A stretch of DNA of 64,000 bases from Methylopila capsulata (GTDB taxonomy: Bacteria; Pseudomonadota; Alphaproteobacteria; Rhizobiales; Methylopilaceae): contig NZ_JAFBCY010000003.1 of NCBI RefSeq assembly GCF_016907975.1, positions 124,001 through 188,000 of the forward strand. Reading direction: 5' to 3'. Below the pieces are notes generated by a model. That model did no database searches. It had not been told where the DNA came from and worked only from the letters and a program-made list of their open reading frames with translations. Of this stretch, positions 42,814 to 51,174 are shown piece by piece; position 1 is the first letter of the stretch, and each line of letters starts with the position of its first letter. The translations under genes were made by a program, and so were the position numbers.

Positions 42814-44940
42814 TCAGGCCGAGGCCACTTCGACCAGCATGTCCGAGAAGGTCGGTCCGCGACCGAGGTCGGCGAAGGCCGGCGGCGTCAGCGCGTGGAC
42901 GGTCGCGCCTCTGCGGTTGGAGCGCTGCCAGTAGCCGGCGGGCGCGACCACCACGCCGCGCAGGACGTCCGGCGACAGCGTGGCGAAGGCTTCGAACGCG
43001 CCCCGCTGGTTGAACACGCGGATCGCTCCCCCCGAGACGATCCCGCGATCGGCGGCGTCGTCGGGATGGAGAATGACGGCCTGCTCCTCGCCCGCCTGCG
43101 CAAGTTGCGCGGGCAGATTTCCGTAGTTGGAATTCAGAAAAGCATGGCTCTTCGGGGAGATCAGGCTGAGCGGGTACGACGCCGCGAGGTCCGGGCTCGT
43201 CCTCTTGCTTTCGTTCGGAGCGATGTAGTGAGGCAGCGGGTCGACCGTTTCGCCGGACTGCGAGCCGCCATAGCCCTGGCGAAACAGCGGGACCACGAAA
43301 TTGCCGCCCGCGGCCATGGTGGAGCTGAACTCGCATTTGCCCGACGGCGTCGGGAAGTTGCCGTCGCGGTGGGGCGCCCAGTCGTCCGCCGCAGGCATGT
43401 TCAGCCGGATGTAGCCCTTCGCCTTCAGATCCTCGAGCGTGACGCCCTCGAGCACAGGGCTGCTCCAGTCCATCGAAGCCTCGATCATCTCGTCGTCGGA
43501 ACGGAAGAAGAAGGGGTCGTCGATTCCGAGCGCCTTCGCGAGCCGCCGGAACAGCTCCGTGTTCGACACGGCTTCGCCGAGCGGCTCGATGGCCTGGTTG
43601 TTGTAGGACAGGTAGAGATGCCCCCAGGAGAACATGATGTCCTTCTGTTCGAGCTGCGTCGTTGCGGGCAGGACGATGTCGGCGTACTTCGCGGTGTCGG
43701 TGATGAAATGCTCGCTGACGACCGTGAACAGGTCCTCTCGCGCCAGTCCCGCCTCCAGCTTCTGCTGCTGGGAGACCATCGCCATCGGATTGGCGTTGTA
43801 GACGAACAGCGATCGGATCGGCGGATCCATGGGCTCTTCGCCGGTCAACGCCGGGCCGAGGCGCCAGGTGTTGAGCACGCGCATGGTTTCGGGCTGGAGG
43901 TCCGGGCGCATCAGGCCGGGCCAGTTGACGGGAAAGGCCCAGATCGGAAGCTGCAGCAGACCGCCGCCGACATGCGTCCAGGCGCCGATCAGCGCGGGCA
44001 GGCAGGCGATGGCGCGCACCGTCTGGCCGCCGCCGGCATGGCGCTCGACCGCGACGCCGATCCGCACCACCGCGGGCGGCGTCGTTGCGTACTCGCGCGC
44101 GAGCGTCAGGATGTCTTCGACGGGGATGCCCGTCTCGGCCGAGGCGAACTCGGGCGTATAGTCCGCCGCGCGCTCCGCCAGCGCGTCGAAGCCGATCGTG
44201 TGCTTCTCGACGTAATCGCGATCGACCAGCCCCTCCTTGACGATGATGTTGATCAGCGCCAGCGCGAGCGCGCCGTCGGTGCCTGGACGGATCGGAATGT
44301 GCCAATCCGCGAGCCGGGCGGTCCGCGTGCGCACCGGGTCGATCACGACGAGCTTGGCGCCGTTCTTCCGGGCGCGTTCGATGAAGGGCCAATGGTGGGA
44401 GTTCGTGCTGAGCGTGTTGCACGCCCAGAGGATGATGTACTTCGAATGGACGAAGCTTTCGGGATCGACGCCCGGCGTGTGGCCGATCGTCATCATGTAG
44501 GCGGTGCACGAGGCGGAGTCGCAGAAGGTGCGCTCACTCACCGTCGCGCCCAGCTTGTTGAACAGCGGATCGCCAACGTTGAGGCCATTGATGACGCCCT
44601 GGGTGCCGAGATAGCTGTAGGGGAGGATCGCCTGGCCGCCGTCCGAGGCGATGATGCCCTTCCAGCGCTCGGCGATCTCGCCCATCGCCTCATCCCACGT
44701 GATCCGCGCGAACTGGCCTGAGCCCTTCGGACCGACGCGCTTCAGCGGATAGAGGACTCGCCGGTCGCTGTAGACCCGGTCCTGATAGTTGTTGACCTTC
44801 ACGCAGAGCCGCCCTTGCGTGAAGGGATGATCCGGATTGCCGCGCACCGCGATCGCTTTGCCGTCCTCGACGGTCGTAAGGATCGAGCATGTGTCCGGAC
44901 AATCGTGCGGGCAGGCTCCGATAACCGCGTCGCGCGCCAT
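42814..44940 (-). CDS. Molybdopterin oxidoreductase with N-terminal 4Fe-4S site
   Basis: This 708-residue enzyme of the Mo/W-bisPGD family starts at the ATG at 44940 (AGAGG upstream; a start at 44967 is possible). The 4Fe-4S ligands are C10, C14, C18 and C46 (CPHDCPDTCSI, GRLCVK). Near the expected metal ligand the sequence is RTFCDSASCTAYM, so C140 or C145 may bind Mo. ANPMAM and the C-terminal cofactor domain (PLSLISPKSHAFLNSNYGN) are present. There is no signal peptide, so it is cytoplasmic. It resembles assimilatory-type or formate-dehydrogenase-like enzymes, but the substrate cannot be assigned. It is the first gene of the ferredoxin/FprA operon and is divergent from an AraC gene. Confidence 0.88.
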   Translation of the reverse strand: MARDAVIGACPHDCPDTCSILTTVEDGKAIAVRGNPDHPFTQGRLCVKVNNYQDRVYSDRRVLYPLKRVGPKGSGQFARITWDEAMGEIAERWKGIIASDGGQAILPYSYLGTQGVINGLNVGDPLFNKLGATVSERTFCDSASCTAYMMTIGHTPGVDPESFVHSKYIILWACNTLSTNSHHWPFIERARKNGAKLVVIDPVRTRTARLADWHIPIRPGTDGALALALINIIVKEGLVDRDYVEKHTIGFDALAERAADYTPEFASAETGIPVEDILTLAREYATTPPAVVRIGVAVERHAGGGQTVRAIACLPALIGAWTHVGGGLLQLPIWAFPVNWPGLMRPDLQPETMRVLNTWRLGPALTGEEPMDPPIRSLFVYNANPMAMVSQQQKLEAGLAREDLFTVVSEHFITDTAKYADIVLPATTQLEQKDIMFSWGHLYLSYNNQAIEPLGEAVSNTELFRRLAKALGIDDPFFFRSDDEMIEASMDWSSPVLEGVTLEDLKAKGYIRLNMPAADDWAPHRDGNFPTPSGKCEFSSTMAAGGNFVVPLFRQGYGGSQSGETVDPLPHYIAPNESKRTSPDLAASYPLSLISPKSHAFLNSNYGNLPAQLAQAGEEQAVILHPDDAADRGIVSGGAIRVFNQRGAFEAFATLSPDVLRGVVVAPAGYWQRSNRRGATVHALTPPAFADLGRGPTFSDMLVEVASA

Positions 44941-45114
44941 ACGCCAAATCCCTCTCGCCGCTTCCATGACTAAAATTCAGCATGGCGAGTTTTTGGGCAG
45001 GCGGCTTTATCCGTCCCTGCGGCTTGGTGTTCCTTTTCTGCGAAATTGAACAATAACAATCATGGCGCGGAACTTGCGTGCGTTCTCGAACGGTCATGCG
45101 GAGATGAACGCCAG

Positions 45115-46026
45115 ATGCTGGGACATTCCGTCGACAAATACGTGAACGGATTCCTCGCCCAGACGTCGAACGCGCGGTGCTGGTCCGGATTGCTCGCCGA
45201 ACGGTGGAGTCACGCCGCGGGCGAACTTCCGTCGCTCGTGCCGCGCGACACCGAGGTCGCCGTCTTGCTTCAGGGCCGAACCGTGGTGGAGCGCGCCGGC
45301 GGCGGCATGCGCCAGCACACCCATGGCAGACGCGGGACCATTTGGCTGTGCCCCGCGGGCGTGGAGGAGGAGTTCGTGGACGTGGTCGAGCCCATCGCCG
45401 ACTGTCTGCACATCTTCCTGCCAGCGCGGCCCTTCGATGAAATCCTCCTGCGCGAGCACGACATCGACCCGGCGAGCGTGGAGTTGCGCTACGAGACCAT
45501 CGCGAACGATCCTTTCATCGAGCAGGTCGCCGGGCAGATCGCGCGCGAGCTCTCGGCGGAGACCGCCGCCGGCCGGCTGCTGATGGAGACTCTGGGCGTC
45601 GCCTTGGCGGCGCACCTCGTCCACACCTACGCGTCCACGGCTAGGGGCGCGCCGCAGAAGTCCCCGGCGGCGCGGCCGCTCGACGCGAAGCGGCTGGCGC
45701 GGGTGACCGAGTTTATCGAACAGCGCCTCGACGGAGACTTCACCGTCGCCGACCTCGCCGCCGTGTCGTGCATGAGCGTCGCGCACTTCGCCCGCAGCTT
45801 CCGCGCGGCCACAGGCGAGCCGCCGCACGCCTTCGTCAGCGCGCGTCGGCTAAGCCGCGCGAAGCAGCTTCTGCTCAGCGACGCCTCCATCGCGGACATC
45901 GCGTCCACATCGGGCTTTTCGTCTCAGGCGAATTTCACCCGCGCGTTCCGCAACGCGACCGGCATGACCCCCGCCCAGTTCCGGAAGGAGGCCCGCTTCG
46001 CCGGCGGAGACCGACGCTGGCCTTGA
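45115..46026 (+). CDS. AraC-family transcriptional regulator
   Basis: The ATG at 45115 follows GGAGAT and gives 303 residues; an ATG-less upstream extension is less likely. The C-terminal two-HTH domain spans about 200-295 (FTVADLAAVSCMSVAHFARS, then IADIASTSGFSSQANFTRAF, NATGMTPAQFR). The N-terminal part is a cupin-like sensor domain (GTIWLCPAGVEEEFVDVVEP). It is divergent from the molybdoenzyme operon and probably controls it. The 174-nt region between the two starts has an AT-rich portion near 44970-45065. Confidence 0.9.
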   Translation: MLGHSVDKYVNGFLAQTSNARCWSGLLAERWSHAAGELPSLVPRDTEVAVLLQGRTVVERAGGGMRQHTHGRRGTIWLCPAGVEEEFVDVVEPIADCLHIFLPARPFDEILLREHDIDPASVELRYETIANDPFIEQVAGQIARELSAETAAGRLLMETLGVALAAHLVHTYASTARGAPQKSPAARPLDAKRLARVTEFIEQRLDGDFTVADLAAVSCMSVAHFARSFRAATGEPPHAFVSARRLSRAKQLLLSDASIADIASTSGFSSQANFTRAFRNATGMTPAQFRKEARFAGGDRRWP

Positions 46027-46225
46027 GAAGCGATGGTAGGCCCGGCCGGACTTTGGCCTGAGGGCGGCTCTGAGCGGCGAAGCCGATCATCGCAGCCTTG
46101 TGCCGCCCGCGATTGAGCGGGGCTCGACCGCAGGACGACATCCGCTGTTTTGAACTCCTATAAACTATTGATCTTGCGGCGTTTTCTTCCATTGGATATG
46201 TAAGCCCTCAGCCGAGGGCGGGATC

Positions 46226-46762
46226 ATGAACGTTTCGTTTCGAGGCGGGACGGAAGGTTCCGCCGACATGGATGCGCTCTTTCGCGACTACAGCGAAGAC
46301 CTCAGGCGCTATGCCTATCGGCGGCTGCGCGACCGAGAGGCTGCAGCCGATCTGACGCAAGAGGCGTTTCTCCGTTACGTCGCCAGTCGGCAGCACGAGC
46401 GCTCAGACGCACGCGCCTCTCAGTTCTTCCTTTGGCGGATCGCCGGCAATCTGATCGTGGATCTCGTGCGCCGGGAACGTCGCCAGGGGCGGACGCTGCC
46501 GCTCGAGCACGCGGCTATGCTCGCCGACGCCGCGCCGCTCGCCGATCGAAGCCTCATCGCCCGCCAGGACTTCGCCGCGTTGAAGACCGCCCTCGACGGC
46601 CTGCCGCGCAAGACGCGCGCGGCGCTTCTGCTGAACCGCGTCGAGGGTCTCACCCACGCGGAAATCGCGACGCGGCTATCCATTTCGCCAAGCATGGTCA
46701 GCAAGCACATCATGAAGGCGCTCAGGGTCTGCCTGCTGAGTCTTGAATCCTCGGACGCCTAG
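46226..46762 (+). CDS. ECF RNA polymerase sigma factor, FecI-like
   Basis: This protein has 178 residues from the ATG at 46226; an internal ATG at 46268 (MDALFRDYSEDLRRYA) would give the usual FecI start and 164 residues. Region 2 is RLRDREAAADLTQEAFLRYV and region 4 is LNRVEGLTHAEIATRLSISP followed by MVSKHIMKALRVC. It is first in a FecI-FecR-receptor set, so it should drive iron uptake genes when the siderophore binds the receptor. The 199-nt region before it includes an AT-rich patch at about 46147-46200 that may hold an iron-responsive promoter; I could not match a defined box. Confidence 0.92.
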   Translation: MNVSFRGGTEGSADMDALFRDYSEDLRRYAYRRLRDREAAADLTQEAFLRYVASRQHERSDARASQFFLWRIAGNLIVDLVRRERRQGRTLPLEHAAMLADAAPLADRSLIARQDFAALKTALDGLPRKTRAALLLNRVEGLTHAEIATRLSISPSMVSKHIMKALRVCLLSLESSDA

Positions 46763-46827
46763 GCCTGTCGGGTCTTGTTTTCCGGACGTCTTATGGAGAG
46801 GAAGACCGCCGGGAGAGCGTACGAGCG

Positions 46828-47754
46828 ATGACGGACAATGCCGAGGACAGGCTGGACCCACTGACGGAGGCGGCGCTCGAGCGCATCGTCCATCTGCATT
46901 CCGGGGCGGCTGTCGCGACTGACTGGGCGGCCTATGAGGACTGGAAGGCCTCGTCAGCGGAGCGCCGCGCCGCGGCCGAGCGGGCCGAACGGTTATGGGT
47001 GCGGCTCGGCCCGGCTTTGAAGCCGCGGCGTGGCGGCGGAACAGCGGCAATCCTGGCGGCGCTGGCGATCGGCCTCGGCGGCGCATTCGCGGCGGGAGCC
47101 TTTGGTCCCCCCCGCGCCTTTTTCGCGGACGAGCGCACGTCCGCGGGTGAACGGCGGACCATTTCACTTGCAGACGGATCCACCGTGGAGGCGGACGCTT
47201 CGACCAGCTTCGACGTCGAGCTCAGGCCCGCCGAGCGCCGGCTGACGCTCTATTCCGGCCGCATCCACGTGGCTGTGGCGCCGGACGCCGCCCGTCCCTT
47301 CGTCGTGGAAGCGGGAGATCTCGAGGCGCAGGCGCTCGGCACCGCATTTGAGGTCGAACAGGCGCATGACATGTCCAGCGTACTGGTCACGGAAAGGCGC
47401 GTCCGTGCGAGCGACGTCCGAACCGGCGATCAGGTCGAGCTCGGGGTCGGCGAGGAAACGACCCTCAGGATCGGCGGTCGTCTCGCGCCGCGCGCCGTCG
47501 ACGTGCGCGCCGCCACGGCTTGGCGGAGGGGACTCCTTGTTTTTGACGACCAGCCGCTGGAGGACGTCGCGGAAGAAATCAGCCGTTATGTCGGGGGGCG
47601 GGTTATCGTCCTGGGCGAGGCGGGCCGGCTAAGGCTGACCGGCGCCTTTCCTTCGAACGACGCCGCCGCGATGCTGGACGCAATCGCCGCGGCGCTTCCC
47701 GTTCGCGTGACCCGGCTCCCCTTCGTCACCATCGTGCGCGCCGCGGCGCCGTAG
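46828..47754 (+). CDS. FecR-family anti-sigma regulator
   Basis: This 308-residue inner-membrane protein has an N-terminal cytoplasmic FecR_N domain (EDWKASSAERRAAAERAERL), one membrane helix (AILAALAIGLGGAFAAGAFG) and a periplasmic FecR domain (ISLADGSTVEADASTSFDVE, VEAGDLEAQALGTAFEVEQA). A C-terminal DUF4974-like part (QPLEDVAEEISRYVGGRVIV) is present. It relays the receptor signal to the sigma factor encoded 65 nt upstream. Confidence 0.93.
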   Translation: MTDNAEDRLDPLTEAALERIVHLHSGAAVATDWAAYEDWKASSAERRAAAERAERLWVRLGPALKPRRGGGTAAILAALAIGLGGAFAAGAFGPPRAFFADERTSAGERRTISLADGSTVEADASTSFDVELRPAERRLTLYSGRIHVAVAPDAARPFVVEAGDLEAQALGTAFEVEQAHDMSSVLVTERRVRASDVRTGDQVELGVGEETTLRIGGRLAPRAVDVRAATAWRRGLLVFDDQPLEDVAEEISRYVGGRVIVLGEAGRLRLTGAFPSNDAAAMLDAIAAALPVRVTRLPFVTIVRAAAP

Positions 47755-47857
47755 ACGTCGCGATTCTTTTTCATCAGCTCGGTGTCGAAGTCGCACCCGC
47801 CGACGTCTTCCCCTGTGAGGCCGCCACGCGCGGCCCGCACGGCAAGCGGGGATTGAG

Positions 47858-50323
47858 ATGGCGGGACGGGTGGGGACATGGCGTCGGCGAGCGGCGGCCT
47901 TTGCCTTGGTGGGCGTGGGTGCTTATGCGCCAGCCGGCCCAGCGCGATCGGACGAATTGGTTCGCTTCGCTATTCCGGCCGGGCCGCTTGGGGCGGCTCT
48001 TACGCAGTGGGCCGAGGTGTCGGGCCGCAAGCTTCTTTCGCCCGGGTCGGCCCTGCGCGGCGTCGAGACCACCGGCGTTCAGGGAGAATTACCGCCGGTG
48101 GACGCCCTGCGGCGTCTGCTGGAGGGCACGGGTCTTTCGTACGAACAGATCGACCCACACGCAGTGACCCTGGTGCAATTGCGCCGCGAGAGCGCCCTTA
48201 CGGCGCAGGACGCCACCGAACTCGAGGAGATCTCGGTCGAAGGCGCAAGCCCAGGGGGCGGGGCACGTGGCGGGGCTCAGAGCTACGCTTCGAGCGTCAG
48301 CCCTGGCGCGACCAAGTCCAGCGCGCTCCTGGTCGAGACCCCACGCGTCGTGAATGTCGTTACCCAAAAGCAAATCGAGGACCAGGGCGCGCAGACCGTC
48401 ACGCAGGCGCTGCGCTACACGCCGGGCGTCGTCACCCAGTATGGCGACACGGACTCGCGCTATGACTGGCTGACGGTCCGCGGCTTCACACCGAGGCGGT
48501 ATCTGGACGGGCTGCGCCTACCCTTCGGCGCCCAAGGTTATTCCCAGGCCCGCATCGAGCCGCACCTGCTTGAAAGCGTGGAGGTTCTAAAAGGTCCGGC
48601 GTCCGGCCTTTACGGTCAGAGCAACCCGGGCGGCCTGCTGGCGATGACCAGCAAGACCCCGACCGAGACGGCGCGGGGAGAGATCGAACTGCTTGGCGGC
48701 AGCCATGACCGCAAGCAGGCGGCTTTCGACGTCTCCGGCCCGCTCGACGCGGAAGGACGGTTCCTTTACCGGCTGATCGGCCTCGCCCGCGATGCGAACA
48801 CTCAGGTCGACCACGTCGAAGACGACAAGCTTTTCATCGCGCCGAGCTTCACCTGGAAGCCCACGGAGAGCACCACACTGACGCTTCTTGGGCACTATCA
48901 GAAGGTCGACGACAAAGGGGGCGGCGCTCCGCCGGCCCTGCCGGCCATAGGGACGCTTTACCCCTACCCCGGCTACGGCAAGCTCCCAACGAGCACATTC
49001 ACCGGCGAACCCTCCTACGATCGCTTCATCAACGAACAGTGGTTTATCGGCTACAAGCTCTCCCATGAGCTCTCCGAAGGCTGGACGCTCCGTCAGAACC
49101 TCCGCTACGGCGAAGTCGACACCCACACCAGGCGTGTCCAGAACTATTGCCTTTCGGCAGCGTCCTGCGTGCCAACGAATCTCATTCGCTATGCTTGGGC
49201 GTTTCCCGAGCGGTCGCAGATGTTCACCGTCGACAATCAGGCGGAGGGTCGTTTTTCAACAGGTGAACTGGAACACACGCTGCTCTTCGGCGCCGACTTC
49301 ACCCGCGAGAAGGCCGGCTATCGCGAGTCCAAGCTGGCGTATGTAAATCTGGAGGACTATGACGCGTTCAATCCCGGCCCCGGACATTCATTGGCGGAAC
49401 CTCCGCTCGCGTTGCGCATTGGCACGGTCCAGCGCCAGCTCGGCCTATATGTGCAAGACACCATCAAGTGGAACGCGTGGACGCTGCAGGGCGGCGCTCG
49501 CTACGACTGGGCTAAGAACAGGACGTCCAGGAGCGGACCCGCGAGCAGCGACCCGCGACCCGTTACGAGCGATGACAAGGCCTTCACCGGCAACATCGGG
49601 CTGAGCTACCGGTTCGAGAATGGCTTTGCGCCGTTCATCGGCTATTCGACATCATTCCTGCCGGTGGCCGGCGTCAAACCGTCCAGCAATCCGCTTACAC
49701 CGGAACCGTTCGAGCCATCTGAGGGCGAGCAGATTGAAGCTGGCGTAAAGTACCAGCCGGACGGATTTGCCGGCCTCGTCAGCCTGTCGGCCTTCCACCT
49801 CACGCAGACGAATGCGGTCACGACCAATCCCAACGGCTCCCGTAGCCAAACTGGCGAGATCGAGATCAAAGGCGTCGAGTTCGAGGGCAAGGCCGATCTC
49901 GGCCATGGCTTCGAGGGGATCGTCTCCTACGCCTACACCGATGCCGAGATCACCCGCACGACCGCTGCAGGCCAGCTTGGCAACCGCCCGGCCTTTGTGC
50001 CGAAGCATCAGGCGGGAGCTTGGCTGAATTACTCCTTCGGTCCCGGAGCGGCGGACGGCGTCAGCCTCGGCGGCGGAGCGCGTTATTTTGGAGCGTCCTT
50101 CGGCAACGAGGCGAACCAGTTCAAGACACCCGGCGTGACGCTGTTCGACGCCTCGCTGCGTTACGATCTCGGCCGGAGGATTACGCGGCTCGAAGGCGTT
50201 TCGCTGCAAGTGAACGCGAGCAATCTTCTGGACAAGAAGTACGTATCAACCTGCCTCGCCGCTTATGGCTGTAATTATGGCGACCGCCGCACCGTTTATG
50301 CGACGATGAAATACCGGTGGTGA
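47858..50323 (+). CDS. TonB-dependent siderophore receptor with N-terminal signalling domain
   Basis: This 821-residue outer-membrane receptor has a signal peptide followed by an STN domain at about 35-110 (FAIPAGPLGAALTQWAEVSG, GTGLSYEQIDPHAVTLVQLR). The plug contains ETPRVVNVVTQKQIEDQGAQ, LRYTPGVVTQYG and VEVLKGPASGLYGQSNPGGL. A 22-strand barrel ends in an aromatic (TVYATMKYRW). The STN domain and the neighbouring sigma/FecR genes indicate a transducer. The architecture resembles ferrichrome and ferrioxamine receptors (FhuA/FoxA), which suits the FhuD/FhuB-like neighbours. Confidence 0.94.
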   Translation: MAGRVGTWRRRAAAFALVGVGAYAPAGPARSDELVRFAIPAGPLGAALTQWAEVSGRKLLSPGSALRGVETTGVQGELPPVDALRRLLEGTGLSYEQIDPHAVTLVQLRRESALTAQDATELEEISVEGASPGGGARGGAQSYASSVSPGATKSSALLVETPRVVNVVTQKQIEDQGAQTVTQALRYTPGVVTQYGDTDSRYDWLTVRGFTPRRYLDGLRLPFGAQGYSQARIEPHLLESVEVLKGPASGLYGQSNPGGLLAMTSKTPTETARGEIELLGGSHDRKQAAFDVSGPLDAEGRFLYRLIGLARDANTQVDHVEDDKLFIAPSFTWKPTESTTLTLLGHYQKVDDKGGGAPPALPAIGTLYPYPGYGKLPTSTFTGEPSYDRFINEQWFIGYKLSHELSEGWTLRQNLRYGEVDTHTRRVQNYCLSAASCVPTNLIRYAWAFPERSQMFTVDNQAEGRFSTGELEHTLLFGADFTREKAGYRESKLAYVNLEDYDAFNPGPGHSLAEPPLALRIGTVQRQLGLYVQDTIKWNAWTLQGGARYDWAKNRTSRSGPASSDPRPVTSDDKAFTGNIGLSYRFENGFAPFIGYSTSFLPVAGVKPSSNPLTPEPFEPSEGEQIEAGVKYQPDGFAGLVSLSAFHLTQTNAVTTNPNGSRSQTGEIEIKGVEFEGKADLGHGFEGIVSYAYTDAEITRTTAAGQLGNRPAFVPKHQAGAWLNYSFGPGAADGVSLGGGARYFGASFGNEANQFKTPGVTLFDASLRYDLGRRITRLEGVSLQVNASNLLDKKYVSTCLAAYGCNYGDRRTVYATMKYRW

Positions 50324-51174
50324 ATTGGACGCGGCGGTCGGTCCTGGGCGCCGCTTTGGCTCTGGCCGGAGCGGCGCGGGCTCACGCCGCGGGCCCGCGC
50401 GTCATTGTGCTCGACTGGGCGCTGACCGAGCTCGCCCTTCTGCTGGGGGTGACCCCTGCCGCCGTCGCTGAGGCGCCCTACTACCGCACGCGGGTTGCGA
50501 CGCCGGAGTTGCCGGCGGCGGTGGTCGACGTCGGTCTCCGGTCGCAGCCGAACCTCGCACTCATCGCGAGCCTCAGACCGGACCTCATCGTCCGCCTGCG
50601 CCATTATGGGCCGCCGCAGGCCCGGCTGGAGGCTATCGCGCCCACGCTGGAGCTCTCGATCTATGACGCCGACCGGCGGCCCTACGATCGATCGCTCCAG
50701 GCGCTCGCCCGCCTCGGAGACGCCTGCGGCGCGGCGGCCGAGGCGCCGGCCGTTCTGGCGCGTCTCGACGCCACGCTCGCCCGCGCGTCCGCCCGCCTCG
50801 CCGCACATAGGGGACGTCCTGTCCTGATCGCCAATTTTGCGGACGACCGAAGGGCTGACGTGTTCGGCGAGGGCTCGCTGTTTCAGACAGCGCTTGAGCG
50901 GATCGGGCTGACGAACGCCTATGCCGGCCCGACCAATATGTGGGGCTTCTCGACGCTGGGGCTGGACCGATTGGCCCGCCTTGAGGGCGCCAGACTGGTG
51001 GCGTTGTCGCCGGGCCCTCCGGCCTCGCTGTCGCAAAGCGCTCTATGGCGGGCCTTACCGGCGTTTCATGACGTCGTGGTCCTCCCGCCCGTATGGGTCT
51101 ATGGCGGCCTCGCCAGCATGGCTCGCTTCGCGACCCTGCTTGCGGATGCGCTCGAAAGCGAGAGCAGGCAGTGA
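50320..51174 (+). CDS. Iron-siderophore ABC transporter substrate-binding protein (FhuD-like)
   Basis: The GTG at 50320 overlaps the receptor stop as GTGA (a GTG one codon earlier is also possible) and gives 284 residues. The start NWTRRSVLGAALALAGAARA is a Tat-type signal. The body follows the helical-backbone binding proteins: VIVLDWALTELALLLGVTPA, LRPDLIVRLRHYGPPQARLE, and GEGSLFQTALERIGLTNAY. It carries a ferric siderophore across the periplasm to the FhuB-like permease. Confidence 0.9.
   Translation: MNWTRRSVLGAALALAGAARAHAAGPRVIVLDWALTELALLLGVTPAAVAEAPYYRTRVATPELPAAVVDVGLRSQPNLALIASLRPDLIVRLRHYGPPQARLEAIAPTLELSIYDADRRPYDRSLQALARLGDACGAAAEAPAVLARLDATLARASARLAAHRGRPVLIANFADDRRADVFGEGSLFQTALERIGLTNAYAGPTNMWGFSTLGLDRLARLEGARLVALSPGPPASLSQSALWRALPAFHDVVVLPPVWVYGGLASMARFATLLADALESESRQ

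Noticed and set aside
46147-46225. A Fur, Irr or RirA box before the ECF sigma gene
   Set aside because: The patch is AT-rich, but I could not match a defined palindrome or consensus well enough to call a site.
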